Assembly: GCA_050084515.1 (NCBI GenBank)
Contig: CM114272.1
Span: 27,900,001-27,964,000 of the forward strand
Direction: 5' to 3'
Length of the DNA stretch: 64,000 nucleotides
DNA from: Blasia pusilla
Taxonomy: Eukaryota; Marchantiophyta; Marchantiopsida; Blasiales
A program made the position numbers and the translations under genes. Of this stretch, positions 48,561 to 59,497 are shown one piece after another. Within the stretch, counting starts at the first letter, position 1, and each line of letters starts with the position of its first letter. The notes under the pieces are model-generated. The model made no database searches, was not told where the DNA came from, and saw only the letters and a list, made by a program, of their open reading frames with translations.

Positions 48561-48899
48561 CCGAGTCAGCAAGATGCGACTGGAGCTCGATGGCATGGAG
48601 AGAGTGATGAGGATTCAGTGCCAGGATGGCACGCGTCAGCCTATTTAGGCATGTTGGCTATGGAGAGCCAGAGTGTGGAGACTTCGATGGCGAGGTCTAG
48701 TGGAGAGTCCTTGGATCGCGAGGCCAGTGAGGAGACGACAAGTGGCCGAGATATTCATGATGATGGAGTAGTCTTGGAGTACCTTCGTACTGGCAGCGTT
48801 GCAAGCACTATGGGTGCTAGAGAGCAAGATCGGATCCTACAACGGGCCAGACGGTTCCGTTGGGAGATGACACATGTTTTGAGGGTTTGGGAGGATGGT

Positions 48900-49800
48900 A
48901 GAGTACGCGTAGTGCCACATCCTTTGCTGAGAGCACGACTAGTGCAGCATGCCTATGAGGAGTTAGGTCACTTTGGGATGAAGCGGACGTACAGCTTGCT
49001 TTAGATTCAGTATTGGTGGCGAGGCATGTAGACTGACGTTCAGCAGTTTGTTGCCAAGTGCATGGTGTGTGATCGGGTCCGAGCATCGTTCAATGCTCCG
49101 ACTCTACAGTTGCATCCATTACCAATCATGGGCTTAGGGTATAGATGGAGTTTTGATTTTGCAGGACCTTTGCCTTTGACGAAGCGTCACAATCGTTATG
49201 TGTTGGTGATGGTCGAGCACTTCTCGAAGTGGATCGAGTTGGTTGCATTTCCTGACAAAGCGAGTGAGGGAGTAGCTTATGCCTTCCTTGACAGAGTGCT
49301 GAGTCATGATGGCGTACCGGCTGAGGTGTTGATAGACTAGGGTACCGAGATTCGCGGTGAGTTCCAGGCCTTGTGTGATCAGGTGCTCATCGACCATCGT
49401 ACGATCAGGCGAGATCATCCCGAGGCGGATGGATTAGCGGAGAGAGTTGTGCAGATGGTGAAGAGGGGCGTATGCAAGTATGGCTTGCAAAGAGGTCACC
49501 TAGGAGATTGGGATCTCCAGTTGCCCTGGTTGGTGATGGGATACAGATTCAACAGGCATCCTTAGCGTCTTTTTCACCGTACTTGCTATTTTATGGCCGA
49601 GAGCCAGATTTACCTGCGGCCATTTGTCAAGATGCTGGTGAGGTGCTGGACCTTGATGACCCAGATGTATGGATGCGAGCATGTTCTCAGAAGGCTGAGT
49701 TGTTTCGGAGAGTGATGCCCATGGCGTTCGAGAACTTGGCGATTGCGCAGCATCGGGATACGTTGAGGTATGCGACTATTTGGGATGGTGGTTATTGACC
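48900..49800 (+). pseudogene. Copy B integrase
   Basis: The zinc region runs from HAYEELGHFGMKRTYSLL to CMVCDRVRASF. The core has LGYRWSFDFAGPLPLTKRHN (first Asp), GVPAEVLID (second Asp, followed by TAG at 49338) and RRDHPEADGLAERVVQMVKR (Glu). Further TAG stops occur at 49002 and 49029, where copy A has CAG and CAA. A C-terminal part follows with LLFYGREPDLPAAI and SQKAELFRRVMPMAFENLAI. Confidence 0.88.
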
Positions 49801-49837
49801 AACTATCCGGAGGTTTCATCAGGGAGATTATGTTTAC

Positions 49838-50187
49838 TTGCAGCAGACGGCACCGACGACGTTGGATGTGACTGCAGGGCGCACTATCTTGAGAGTGCGT
49901 GACGTTTTGCCATCCGGTGTTCTCTTGCTGGAGGGACGCGATGGTATGGTATGGAAAGACCATGTGCGTAATTGTGCACCATGTCACCTTCCTAACATTG
50001 ATGGTACAGTAGATCCGAGCTTAGCAGTAGTTCTTGCAGGCTTGCGTTGTATGTTGTGTGGTTCTTCCCATGGTGCGGCCACGATGCTATTCTGTGATGG
50101 TTGTTCGAGAGGTTGGCATATGGCATGTCTGACGCCACCTCTCACTAAGGTTCCTCGGGGACGATGGATGTGTCCCAGATGTACATA
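49838..50187 (+). pseudogene. Copy B pol C-terminus with complete PHD finger
   Basis: After ILRVRDVLPSGVLLLEGRDG and WKDHVRNCAPCHLPNIDG comes a textbook PHD finger: CMLC, then CDGC, then the His of RGWHMAC, then GRWMCPRC before the stop at 50185-50187. Spacing is C-x2-C-x10-C-x2-C-x4-H-x2-C and C-x2-C at the end. PHD fingers bind histone H3 tails, so the domain could guide integration or read chromatin, as chromodomains do in chromoviruses. This segment is open over its whole length. It lacks the family's expected acidic N-terminal stretch, so the ligand cannot be guessed. Confidence 0.87.
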
Positions 50188-50369
50188 GAGGAGATACTAG
50201 GTAGGTTTCGATCCTGACTCTTTCTCTGACATGGATGACAGAAAGGCGACTAACGATGGGGCCACATGAGCACCCGGCCTTCTTGCTCTTAACGTCCGAG
50301 AGATGTATGTCATGGTAGGTAGGGATAGATGGCCATCTGGAGTTAGAGGGAGCTAAACACCAACGAGGG

Positions 50370-50504
50370 GGGCGATTGGAGATATTTTGGTACTTCTTGT
50401 CTCGTTGTTTGGATGCCATGAGTTAGCATGGGATCGTGCGTGTTTGTGTCTGTGTTTGGTAACAGCAATGTATGTTGTGTAGCGATATGTATGCGCACGA
50501 CAGT
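50370..50504 (+). repeat. Copy of the LTR 3-prime end just inside the 3-prime LTR
   Basis: About 130 bp from ggagatattttggtacttct to tatgcgcacgaca closely resemble the last part of the LTR itself (51060-51173). The same arrangement occurs in copy A (34316-34450). It is a fixed feature of the family rather than a one-off duplication. Confidence 0.75.
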
Positions 50505-51173
50505 TGTCACGTCCTTTAGGATAGATCAGTGAGATCTAGTAGAGCATCTTCAAGAGTAGTGGAGGACAGGCCTAGGAGGTCGAGGATGACCTGTTGAGGC
50601 CCCGGGAAACCTGAGAGAGCACACTTCCCCTTCGTTTTGGCTCATTTGGAGTCATATTGAGGAACTTACTATTTTAGGTAAATACCATTTTGAGTATATG
50701 ATCAACTTTCTATTTTTGGTTAGTGGCCCTTGACCTCCTACATCAGGTCAAGAACCAAGGAAGTGACTTGGCAGAATAGGTTACTATGGAGAGAGCTTGG
50801 GAGAGGGGAGGGGTATATATCCCCAGGAGAGAGAGCTTGAGAGCTGATTCTCTCTTTGTTGAACCTCTTGGCATGAGGTGGCGGAGCTATGGTCCCTTGC
50901 CTTGTGAGTGTTACCCAAGCCTCTCATTAGGAGAGTGGGTTTGGTTTGACATGAGAGAGAGTGCACACCTTTGAGAGCTATGGTGTGAGATTGTGTAGAG
51001 AGAGAGTGCACACCTTTGAGAGCTATGGTGTGAGATTGTGTAGAGAGAGATTGGATCTTACTTTATTGGAGATATTTTGGTTCTTCTTGTCTCGTTGTTT
51101 GGATGCCATGAGTGTTTGTGTGCGTGTTCGATGAAGCGATGTATGTTGTGTAGCGATGTGTATGCGCACGACA
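50505..51173 (+). repeat. 3-prime LTR of copy B (669 bp)
   Basis: It begins TGTCACGTCC and ends GCGCACGACA. It contains ttctatttttggttagtggc, a GA-rich middle and, near 50954-51050, a 50-bp tandem duplication of gtgcacacctttgagagcta with following bases. This duplication is not evident in copy A's LTR. Confidence 0.9.
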
Positions 51174-53700
51174 TGACTAACTACGCATACTAAAGGTTCC
51201 ACGGACGATGTAGTAGCAAGAATCAAAGAATTGAATTTTAAGATGACAAATGTGACCAATAGCTTCCTCCCTTTTGCAATGGAAGTTTTGGAGCACTTTG
51301 ATGCATCTTTCATGAAAACTTGTGTGAACACAAGTTTTCATGAGAAGATGAGAGTTGATGATTTTCTCTTCATAATCCTTCTCTATCCCTTATCACTATT
51401 TAATATAAAAAATTGCATCACAATGACATTTTCCTTAATGTGTCGGGTCCAAAATAGAGGTGGATGGCCACTCATATCTTAGTCCACTCACATCCTTCCA
51501 ATCACTAATTTTGATGTCAAATTTATCTCTAGATGAAGTACGTAGCTCGCTAATTTTTTTCTTCATTTCTTGCTCATCCATGATGTTGTCGACCGTCTTT
51601 TTTAGGTGGGTTTATTTATATAATTAAATTGATCCATAGAGTGGGTACAGTTCTGGTAACTAGCTTCGATACAAAGTCCGTCGAGAGAGCATATCCCGGC
51701 GACGGACGCGCGGTCCAATAGGTGCGACCTGACCCGTCGGCGGACCCCCACCACAGCTTTCCCGTGCATCATCCCGACGCCGTGTCTCAGTTCGTGAGGA
51801 CCCGCCTGCGCCTGACCTAGACGCACTCATACGCCTCAAGGGTCGGGGCAGCGAGAGGATACACTGCGATACAAGACACGGCGTACACTCGGGCGTGGGA
51901 CTCCGTGATTCTTCGGTAGTAGTTTCGGCTAGTCTGCACCGCGACGTTCGCCCGTCGAAAGGGCGCTGAGAGATACAACCGGGAGATCGATTTGGCCAGT
52001 TCGCGCGAGCCTTCATCCAAAAGCGTTGTTTGATTGTGTGCAGAGTGGGAAATGTGCATCGGTATCGATGCGCCTCAGCTCCGTTTGGATCATGTCGTCT
52101 CATACAACGTTTTTGATGACGCATCGTATGGCAGATCCGACGTGCAGCGCTAGGCTGCTGGTGTGCAATGCTGTTGTGTTAGTTCCTGGCACCAAGAACC
52201 GACTGATCGACTGCAGCTTCTCTGGTCGACCAAACTGCATGTGAAATCCAGGAATCTGGGATCATGGGGACTTAATTCACAATTTTCTTTAGGTTAGATT
52301 CTGCAAAGCCAACCGCGGACGAGTCTATCAGATCATACAGCTTATCTTCGATTACGGGACAACTCCGATGAGACCTGAGAATTGCCAAATTCAAAGGAAT
52401 TTAGGTACAATTTCTAGCTTTTGCTTCCTTCAGGAATCGTGCACGTCAATCGCGTCCGCTGCTGTTTTCCGAGTTCCTGTTGTCACGGACGATCAGAGAG
52501 GTGCTTCTCTCCGATTCTTTTGCATGTTGTCGATCCCGTGGAAGCAGTAACCCTTGTCGTGCACTTCTTAGCGGTCCGGGGTCGAATCCATGGAGATCGA
52601 TAATGTTCAGTGTTGCTGAAGCAACCGTGCCCTAGGTATACCAGGGAGCAAGGTGACGTTTTCCTCTCATGCTGTAACCCGCTGCGGTGTATCCTGTGTA
52701 GGCTTGTTGGTTCCCTCTTCATGCTTGATTCTTCTCAAAAAGATGGTGGATACCGGTCTGGGCTAAGATATCCTAAGCAGATCCTATATGTTTATGGAGT
52801 ATCCGGCACGAGATCTTGGCATCAAATTTCGTGTTGCGTGGAATGCAGATTGCCGAATGAATCTAAATATTTCGATTTGCTTGCATGACCCCTCGTAGTC
52901 GGGCGAGAAATCGAGGGTGAAATGATAGAACTAGCCAGCTAGATCTCACGCTGGTGCCATGGCTTATTGAGTGATCGTCTCAATATTCACGAGGGGATAT
53001 TTATCGATTGTTGGTTTTCATTAGTAATCGTTACAGATAGGTGGATTCTGACGGGAGCGCGTTTTGTCTATGCTGCAAGGTCGGGAGCTGCAAAGAGATG
53101 GCTATTGATACCGGACACGTGGTGGGTCTCCCATGGAGCTCGGCTCAGTTGCCTTCCTCATGTGCTGGTTGAGTGGACATCGTCGCTGATAAATTTTGGA
53201 TTAGAGAGATCGAGCACTGATTTGCATCAGAGCCAGGCATCATTCTGGACTTCCTCGCAACTCTGAAAAGAATTAATCATTTGCTATCGAAGGCTAGAAG
53301 TTTCACGAAGGAGTGTCGAAGTGCTTGTTATACAATTTCACGAACCTCAGAGAACCATTGCAGAGGATAGTTTAGGAAGGGGGTTTATCTCGACGTGAAC
53401 TTAAGGAAACAAGGTAGCAAGTTCGACGGCCTCTAATCCTTCTCTTATAGCATTCTTAGAAGAAGGTCCTTCAAAGGTTTGCTTCATGCTCAGCAACAGT
53501 TTGCAAAGCCTAACTCTTCTGATAGTACAAGAATCGATCCGATTATTGCATTGAGTACAGGGTCACAGTCTACGTATAGGAGGTTAACGACTTCCAATTG
53601 TTCCTGTTGTTGAGACGACTGGGAAGGTCGCAATTATAACGGAGGTCGGAAGTATAGAACAGTAAATCTCTACTTGTGTTGTCTCGATTTGTTTCTTTAC
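51174..53700. other. No gene confidently recognised (host-like region)
   Basis: Mixed composition with frames up to 154 codons (51660-52124, minus) that have no recognisable domain and overlap other frames. There is no transposon signature. It could hold exons or regulatory sequence of the gene at 53.7 kb, but no junctions can be argued. Confidence 0.3.
51310..51343. repeat. 16-bp perfect inverted repeat
   Basis: tcatgaaaacttgtgt, two bases, then its exact complement. Nothing around it identifies an element, so it may be another template-switch scar. Confidence 0.9.
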
Positions 53701-54138
53701 ATGGATAAGGAGAGCATCGATGATGATATGGAGGCTGTGCGAGAGGCTTGTCGCAAAGTAAGACTTGCACGCTCGCTGAAACGGCAGCCTCTGAAACATC
53801 GAGTGGAAGATCAAGCGGAGGATCCAGAAGATGAAGTGGCTCGCGAAAAGGTTCAGAAAGCACTCGAGGACATCCGACAAGCATGTCACGATCTTGCGTT
53901 AGTGCGGGGGCAGACACTGCAACAGCAGCTGATTGCGGAGCCATATAGAAGCGTGGACGAAAAGGTTAAGGCCATCTCGAAAGTGTACACTTATCATGTG
54001 ACTGAGGTTCAGATTGCGAAGCGAAAGGAGAGAAGAGCCTCGGGGAGGAGGGTTAGCTTTAGTGAGCCCCTTGCTACTATATTTATGGAATCAGAGAAAG
54101 AGTCCCAGTATGATGACAGCGACGATGAGTACTACTAG
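53701..54138 (+). CDS. Charged 145-residue protein of unknown function
   Basis: ATG at 53701 opens MDKESIDDDMEAVREACRKV and runs to TAG at 54136-54138. The frame also extends upstream to an ATG at 53674, but the acidic start at 53701 looks more natural. The protein is mostly helical by composition. Two Glu/Arg/Lys-rich stretches (about residues 15-70) suggest a coiled coil, then a basic segment RKERRASGRRVSFSEPL and a strongly acidic end QYDDSDDEYY. RRVSF matches an RVxF-like protein phosphatase 1 docking motif and a basophilic kinase site, by pattern only. No stop or frameshift, unlike the transposon relics around it. I do not recognise the family. Confidence 0.5.
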   Translation: MDKESIDDDMEAVREACRKVRLARSLKRQPLKHRVEDQAEDPEDEVAREKVQKALEDIRQACHDLALVRGQTLQQQLIAEPYRSVDEKVKAISKVYTYHVTEVQIAKRKERRASGRRVSFSEPLATIFMESEKESQYDDSDDEYY

Positions 54139-56226
54139 ATCGCCATTGTAACAGCATGCGTTGAAAGTAGACTTCCGTCGAGATGCTATTCAAAAAAAGT
54201 GATGTAGCTTTGATGTGTTTGACATCATTTACGCACATACAGAAGAGAGACTACTCCTTAAGTAGTACCTAAGGCAATATCGTATCCTAAGGCTTGCGAT
54301 GATGTCTGTTGTAGCCCTACAACTTCAGGGAGAGAAAGAGAGAGAGAGAGAGAGTCCTAGTTTAGTAGTGCGTGTCGTTACTTGCGATCATATGCGAAGG
54401 AGAACTAATGAAATGCAGATCTCTTTCACGATGCGCGAGTCGAAAGCTTGCTTGTAACATATTAGCTATAAACCATCCCCACTGTTGAAATCGAGTCTTT
54501 CTGGCGCACTCAATATAATATCGTATGAGCGACTGCTCCGTTTTATGTGCACCTAGCACTACGAATTAGGAATGGGCAAAAGTGTGACATTTTCATGACA
54601 TGGAGGCTCTCGACCACCTCTCTGGCAGATGATGTTTTTTACTACAAAGTTATTGCATAACGGGTACGGACTACAATTACAGTGGCTATGATGGGTGGTC
54701 GAAACCCTACCAGGATCAGTTCACGGTCACCGTTTCGGTTTGCCAAAACTGAGAACTCGGAGAATTTCAAGTCTTGGTACGGTCCGGAACACTTCAACCG
54801 ATGGGAAAGAAGGATCCTGTACCAAATCGTTTTTATCCACTTCGGGCCCCTTCCGCATCGAGTGTCGGCGTGTTTGCTGTCCGCAGAAACGTGCAAGTCT
54901 TCCCCTTCCCGTCGGCTCGAAACATCACGCTCAAATGATGCTGATCTCTCTGTACATCAGTACGCGTGGGTTCAAACCCCACAGCTAGCACAAATTCTTA
55001 AAGGACTTCATTCATTTAATGTCCCTTAGGGGACATCCGATAAAATTGGAACGATACAGAGAAGATTAGAATGGCCCTTGTAACATCCTCTCACGATGAG
55101 CTTATCCGATCACCTCACTTACTCTCCCTAATGGCAGTTGGAGAAAAGAGTTGCCCCGCGTCTTGTACAGCTCGATCGAGTACGTATGCACTTCACTTTC
55201 CACGATGTAATAATCAAACGAGGCGATCCACGGAAATCCATTCTTCTGTGACTGTCGGTCACCTGCTCCAGTCTTCAGGTCGTGAACACGGTACGTACGG
55301 GAGAGTACCTCCCAGGACCGATATATATCTATCCCCTAACTAACTAACAGAGTAAACAGACGATACAGATGCAGATCCACAGTCCACTTCACAACCCGAT
55401 CAATTCCTGACTTTCGAATCTGGATCTTTTCCGAAGGATACTGGCACGGATCACGTGCGGATGTCCACCGCTTCTGTGAAGGCTCGTGCAATCCACGGAT
55501 GCTAAGACCCCCCCACGCTTCTGCCGCTGAGTCTCCCATCTAACGGCTCCGATCCACGGTCGGAAATCCCGGCGAAACCGGTTATTAAGTGAGAAGACCG
55601 GTTTCCTTAAATTACGCCGGGTCCCGGGCACCTCATGCAAAGAAACAAGAACTTTCTCGGGAAGCTATTCCCGGCATGTCTAGCAGCAGCTGAATGACGG
55701 GCAGTTTCGATTTAACGTGCCGGGTACATTTGTAGCCCCAGTTCTTCCCGGACGTGGGTCGAAGCTCAGCGTTTCGACGCGGTCACGGCAGTGAATAACG
55801 GAGGAGAGAATCAAGGTATATACTTGCGGTACCGAGTATATTCGTGTCCTGGAGATGGAAAGTTGAGTCCCGTACCAGGTAGGTGTGTCCTAGTAGCGTA
55901 GGTGCGCTTATTCGGTAGGTACATCTACTTTGTGGTTTGTTCTAGAACCGTGGGCCCATACAGTGTCTGGACCGGATCAGTCGTGTCACGGTCCGAGTTT
56001 GTTTATGGAAGGGTGAATGCATACGGGTGAAATGAAATCAAATTTTTTGGAATGTTAGGGGTGTCGAAGATCATCCTATCTGGGAGAAATAAGAAAAATA
56101 TACATAGAAAATAGGATGGGAAACCCATCGGGATAAAACGAGAGGGCATAGAGAGCTAAAAAACCCAAGGGCCAAAACCGGCCGTGAGGAGAAAGAAGGG
56201 GGCCTCCCATTCTTTCTCTCTAAACC
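54139..56226. other. No gene recognised; (AG)n tract at 54329-54354
   Basis: 3-prime flank of the charged-protein gene, a short agagag microsatellite, then moderately GC-rich sequence (54.7-55.9 kb) with short overlapping frames on both strands. No domain was recognised. Confidence 0.3.
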
Positions 56227-56279
56227 CCCCCTTTACCCCATATTGGCCCTTCATTCGTGCCTCTATGGGGTAAAGGGGG
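56227..56279. repeat. 16-bp perfect inverted repeat with 21-nt loop
   Basis: Arms ccccctttaccccata (56227-56242) and tatggggtaaaggggg (56264-56279). They lie in a segment with poly-C/G runs and no recognisable gene. Confidence 0.9.
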
Positions 56280-58906
56280 TTATCCGGAGGCGTCTTAGTC
56301 TCTTTTTTGCTTCTTGGTGTATTTCCGTCCTTGAAAAGAGGTGGGGAGGATAAAGGTGGACTCTCTTTCTTTGTCCTCTTTTGAGGTTTATTTTTTAATA
56401 AAGTGGATATATTTTGAACCTCTTCCTCTATTCTATTCTCCTTTAGAAGATGATTGAGGAGGGTTTATTTTTCTATTTTCTCTATAAATTTTTATTTTTA
56501 TGCAAAGAAAGAAACCTCCTTATAAAACCTTATTTAGAGAAGAAAATATTCGGAAGAAGGGCAATTCTTTTCTCCTCTCCAACAATCTCCACTCCTCTCT
56601 CTTATCTCTCTTCCTCTATTGATACTTAAAAAAAACATATCTTCCCCCTTTTCTTATAATTACATCTAGAGAATGCCTTCAATTTGCAACTCATTGTCTT
56701 GAGAAGTAGAGGTAAGTAGCCCAATTGTGAACACTTGTAAGAGCTTTCTATGCGGTCTTCTAATGCCTCTTTTCCCCTCAATTTTCATTGAGGACTTTTA
56801 GGCCTTTCAAGAAGAGATTTTAATTTTGGATTCAACTATCATTACACGTCAAGGAGGTCCTCTTGGATGTGTCAATCCTCTTGGATCTATTTGAATTCCC
56901 AGTTGTTGATCTAGTCCATTGAAACTCCTTGCGGCCTTACTTGGCATATTGCTTCTTGGGGATGGTTCTTCTCTTTACAAAGTTGGTAGCCCTTATAGCC
57001 TTTTTAGGGAGTTGGGATCTACGGACACCCCTTATTTGCTCTTTATTATTTGTTAGAGATAGACCCCTCCTACTATGTGTGTCCCTCTTAGATGAAGGTC
57101 CTCTCCCTTACAATCTTCTTTAAGAGCATGTTGAGAAATTATTGTATGAGCTAAGGAGAGGCTAGAGTCGTTGTTCTCACTTCCCTCCTTAGTTCTCACT
57201 GGTCAATCAATATCACATTAGTAGTTGAGCTAGAGTAGAGAGTGTGCCCTCATGCAGAGGATGAGAATAACATGTTGGCTTTCTTTGGTGATATGTGTGT
57301 ACATTGTATCCTTAAGGAGCCTTCTTGGAGGTTCTTTAAGTACCTTGTTCTCGATTTCCCGTTTGGTAAAATAACCGAATTAGGATAAATAGGTTGATTA
57401 TAGACCTTTAGACAAGTTCATACTATAGTTGGCGCAACATGAGGTAAACGTTGCGCCAAAGGTAAAAATAGAATAAACTATGGATATATTCTAAAATGCT
57501 GAGAAGGAGAAAATTGAGTATTTGGCTGCCATGTTAATTGCATTTGGTGTTGAGAATTAAATCAAAATCAACTTGGCAATGCATATATTAAATGTAATAT
57601 TTGGTAGATTTTTCTTTTGTTAGGAATCCTGATGAGAATGAGCATTAAGGGTACCTATCAAGAAGTTTGCACAATCCTACCCCATAACCAACCCACCTAT
57701 AGATAATCAAATCCTATTTCCATGGTCGACATGCTAGTTCAATCACAATATCTAGGTTGTAGTAGGAGCTCAAAGGGATATAACGCCGGATCCGCCCATT
57801 GCGTCATTTGGCATTTTAGAAAAAGTTTCTCATTTTTGGGGCATCATACAATTTTTTATTTTTTTTGAGAATAATGGTATTTGATGATCACCGTGAAGTA
57901 TTGGCATTCTATGATTTTTTATGCCAAAATTCATCCTTTTCTCATAAAAAGGTAAACCAAAAATATACAAAGATATCATGCGGAAATATGATCAGTTGTA
58001 GTGCCATTTCTATGAAATTTTGTTTTAGACTAGAAATTTGAAAATAGAGAAATACAAGTTCCTATAGGGTTCAGCTTACAAAATCTCAAAACCTCCTAAC
58101 CGAAGTTAAGATTTAAATCAACATTAGATGTAGTAGGTTTCCAACAACACTGTGATCAAAAGACATCGGATGTGATTAGGAAAAAATATACATGGTCAAG
58201 TAGGGATGCATGTGGTTATGGTTCGGGAATGTATGTGATCACACCTCCAACTGCGTGTAAAAATGCCTAACATGTCACCTAGATCAGGGACTGTTCCTTG
58301 TTAGCCCACTTTGGGCCAAGATAACGAAGAGTTCACCTCAAAAACCACTTTGACACTATAGTCCTCCACATACTTTCCAAATTCACAAAAAAAATCTTTG
58401 CTGAAATGACCTCAATTGCAAGTAAATATCATATCTCTCAAAATAAATTTCATTCTTTTTGGAAAATCGTACTCTTTCTAATTACTTTCTTTTTTTGTTT
58501 TGTTTATTACAATTACATATGTTAAGATCAGAAAAGTGATTAGTCGTATGATAACACTAAGATGTGACCGATCACTTTCCACTCTCAAAATCTTGCAAAC
58601 TTGGAAAAAGGATGAGTCGGCTCACCACACTATTTTCATGCAATTGATCACTTTTCCGAGCTTTCTAGCAAAGGTAATTGGGCACGAGTAAAGGGAGCAC
58701 AAGTATTACTGGAGCCTCCATGATGCAAAAGTGTTTGAGGAAGCGAAATTTTTATTTTTGATCTTTTGTTGGGTACCAAAATAACTAAGATAAGGAATGT
58801 TGGTATTGTTGTCGACTTTGAGATGATGACTTACACCAATGAGGAAAAAAAATCCAGAAGGATCTTTTCATGTTCCTTATCATGACAAAATATGGGTTGT
58901 AAATTT
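56280..58906. other. AT-rich, no gene recognised
   Basis: Low-GC sequence with only short frames, probably unclassified repeats. No retroelement motif was seen. Confidence 0.35.
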
Positions 58907-59497
58907 TGTCATGCGCATACACATAAACACGCACGATCCCACGCTAACTCATGGCATCCAAACAACGAGACGAGAAGTACCAAAATATCTCCAATAAATC
59001 AATGAAATCTCTCTTAACATCTCACACCAAGCTCTCCATGGTGTGCACTCTCTCTCATGTCAAACCAAACCCACTCTCTTAATGAGAGGCTTGAGGTTAC
59101 ACACACAAGGCAAGGAGGACCATAGCTCCGCCACCTCATGCCAAGAGGTTCAACAAAAAGAGAAGGAGCTCTCAAGCTCTCTCTTTTGGAGGTATACCCC
59201 CTTCCCTCTCCCAAGTCCTCTCCATGATAACCTATGCTCGCAGGTCACCTCCTTGGCTCTTGACTTGCTATAGCGGATCAAACTCATGAGTGGAAAGTCA
59301 ACTATATTCCAAATGGAAACTTACCCAAAATAGTAAGTTTCTATACATGGCTCCAAATGAGCCGCAACGAAGGGGAAACTTGCTCTCTCATGTTACCCGC
59401 GGCCTCAACATATCATCCTCGACCTCCTGAGGCTTTCCTCTAGTATCTCCAAAGGCGCTCTAATAGATCTTGCCGATTTATCCTAAAAGACGTGACA
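58907..59497 (-). repeat. LTR of the copy A/B gypsy family (591 bp, possibly solo)
   Basis: On the minus strand it starts TGTCACGTCTTTTAGGATA at 59497 and ends GCGCATGACA at 58907. It follows the copy A and B LTRs throughout with substitutions and small deletions. No internal element sequence adjoins either side, so it may be a solo LTR. Flanking 5-mers (aattt and agttg) do not match, so no target duplication is seen. Confidence 0.85.

Larger units (their letters stand above)
41149..51173 (+). mobile_element. Gypsy copy B, near full length, encoding DNMT3-like and PHD domains
   Basis: About 10.0 kb: shortened 5-prime LTR (41149-41595), long leader (41.6-43.17 kb), Gag with two zinc knuckles (43.17-44.1 kb), linker and DSGA protease (44.1-45.33 kb), DNMT3-like methyltransferase (45.42-46.56 kb), reverse transcriptase and RNase H (47.03-48.56 kb), integrase (48.9-49.8 kb), PHD finger (49.84-50.19 kb) and 3-prime LTR (50505-51173). 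Numerous TAG stops, frameshifts and one insertion make it inactive. No flanking 5-bp target duplication was found, as expected if the ends are damaged. Confidence 0.9.
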
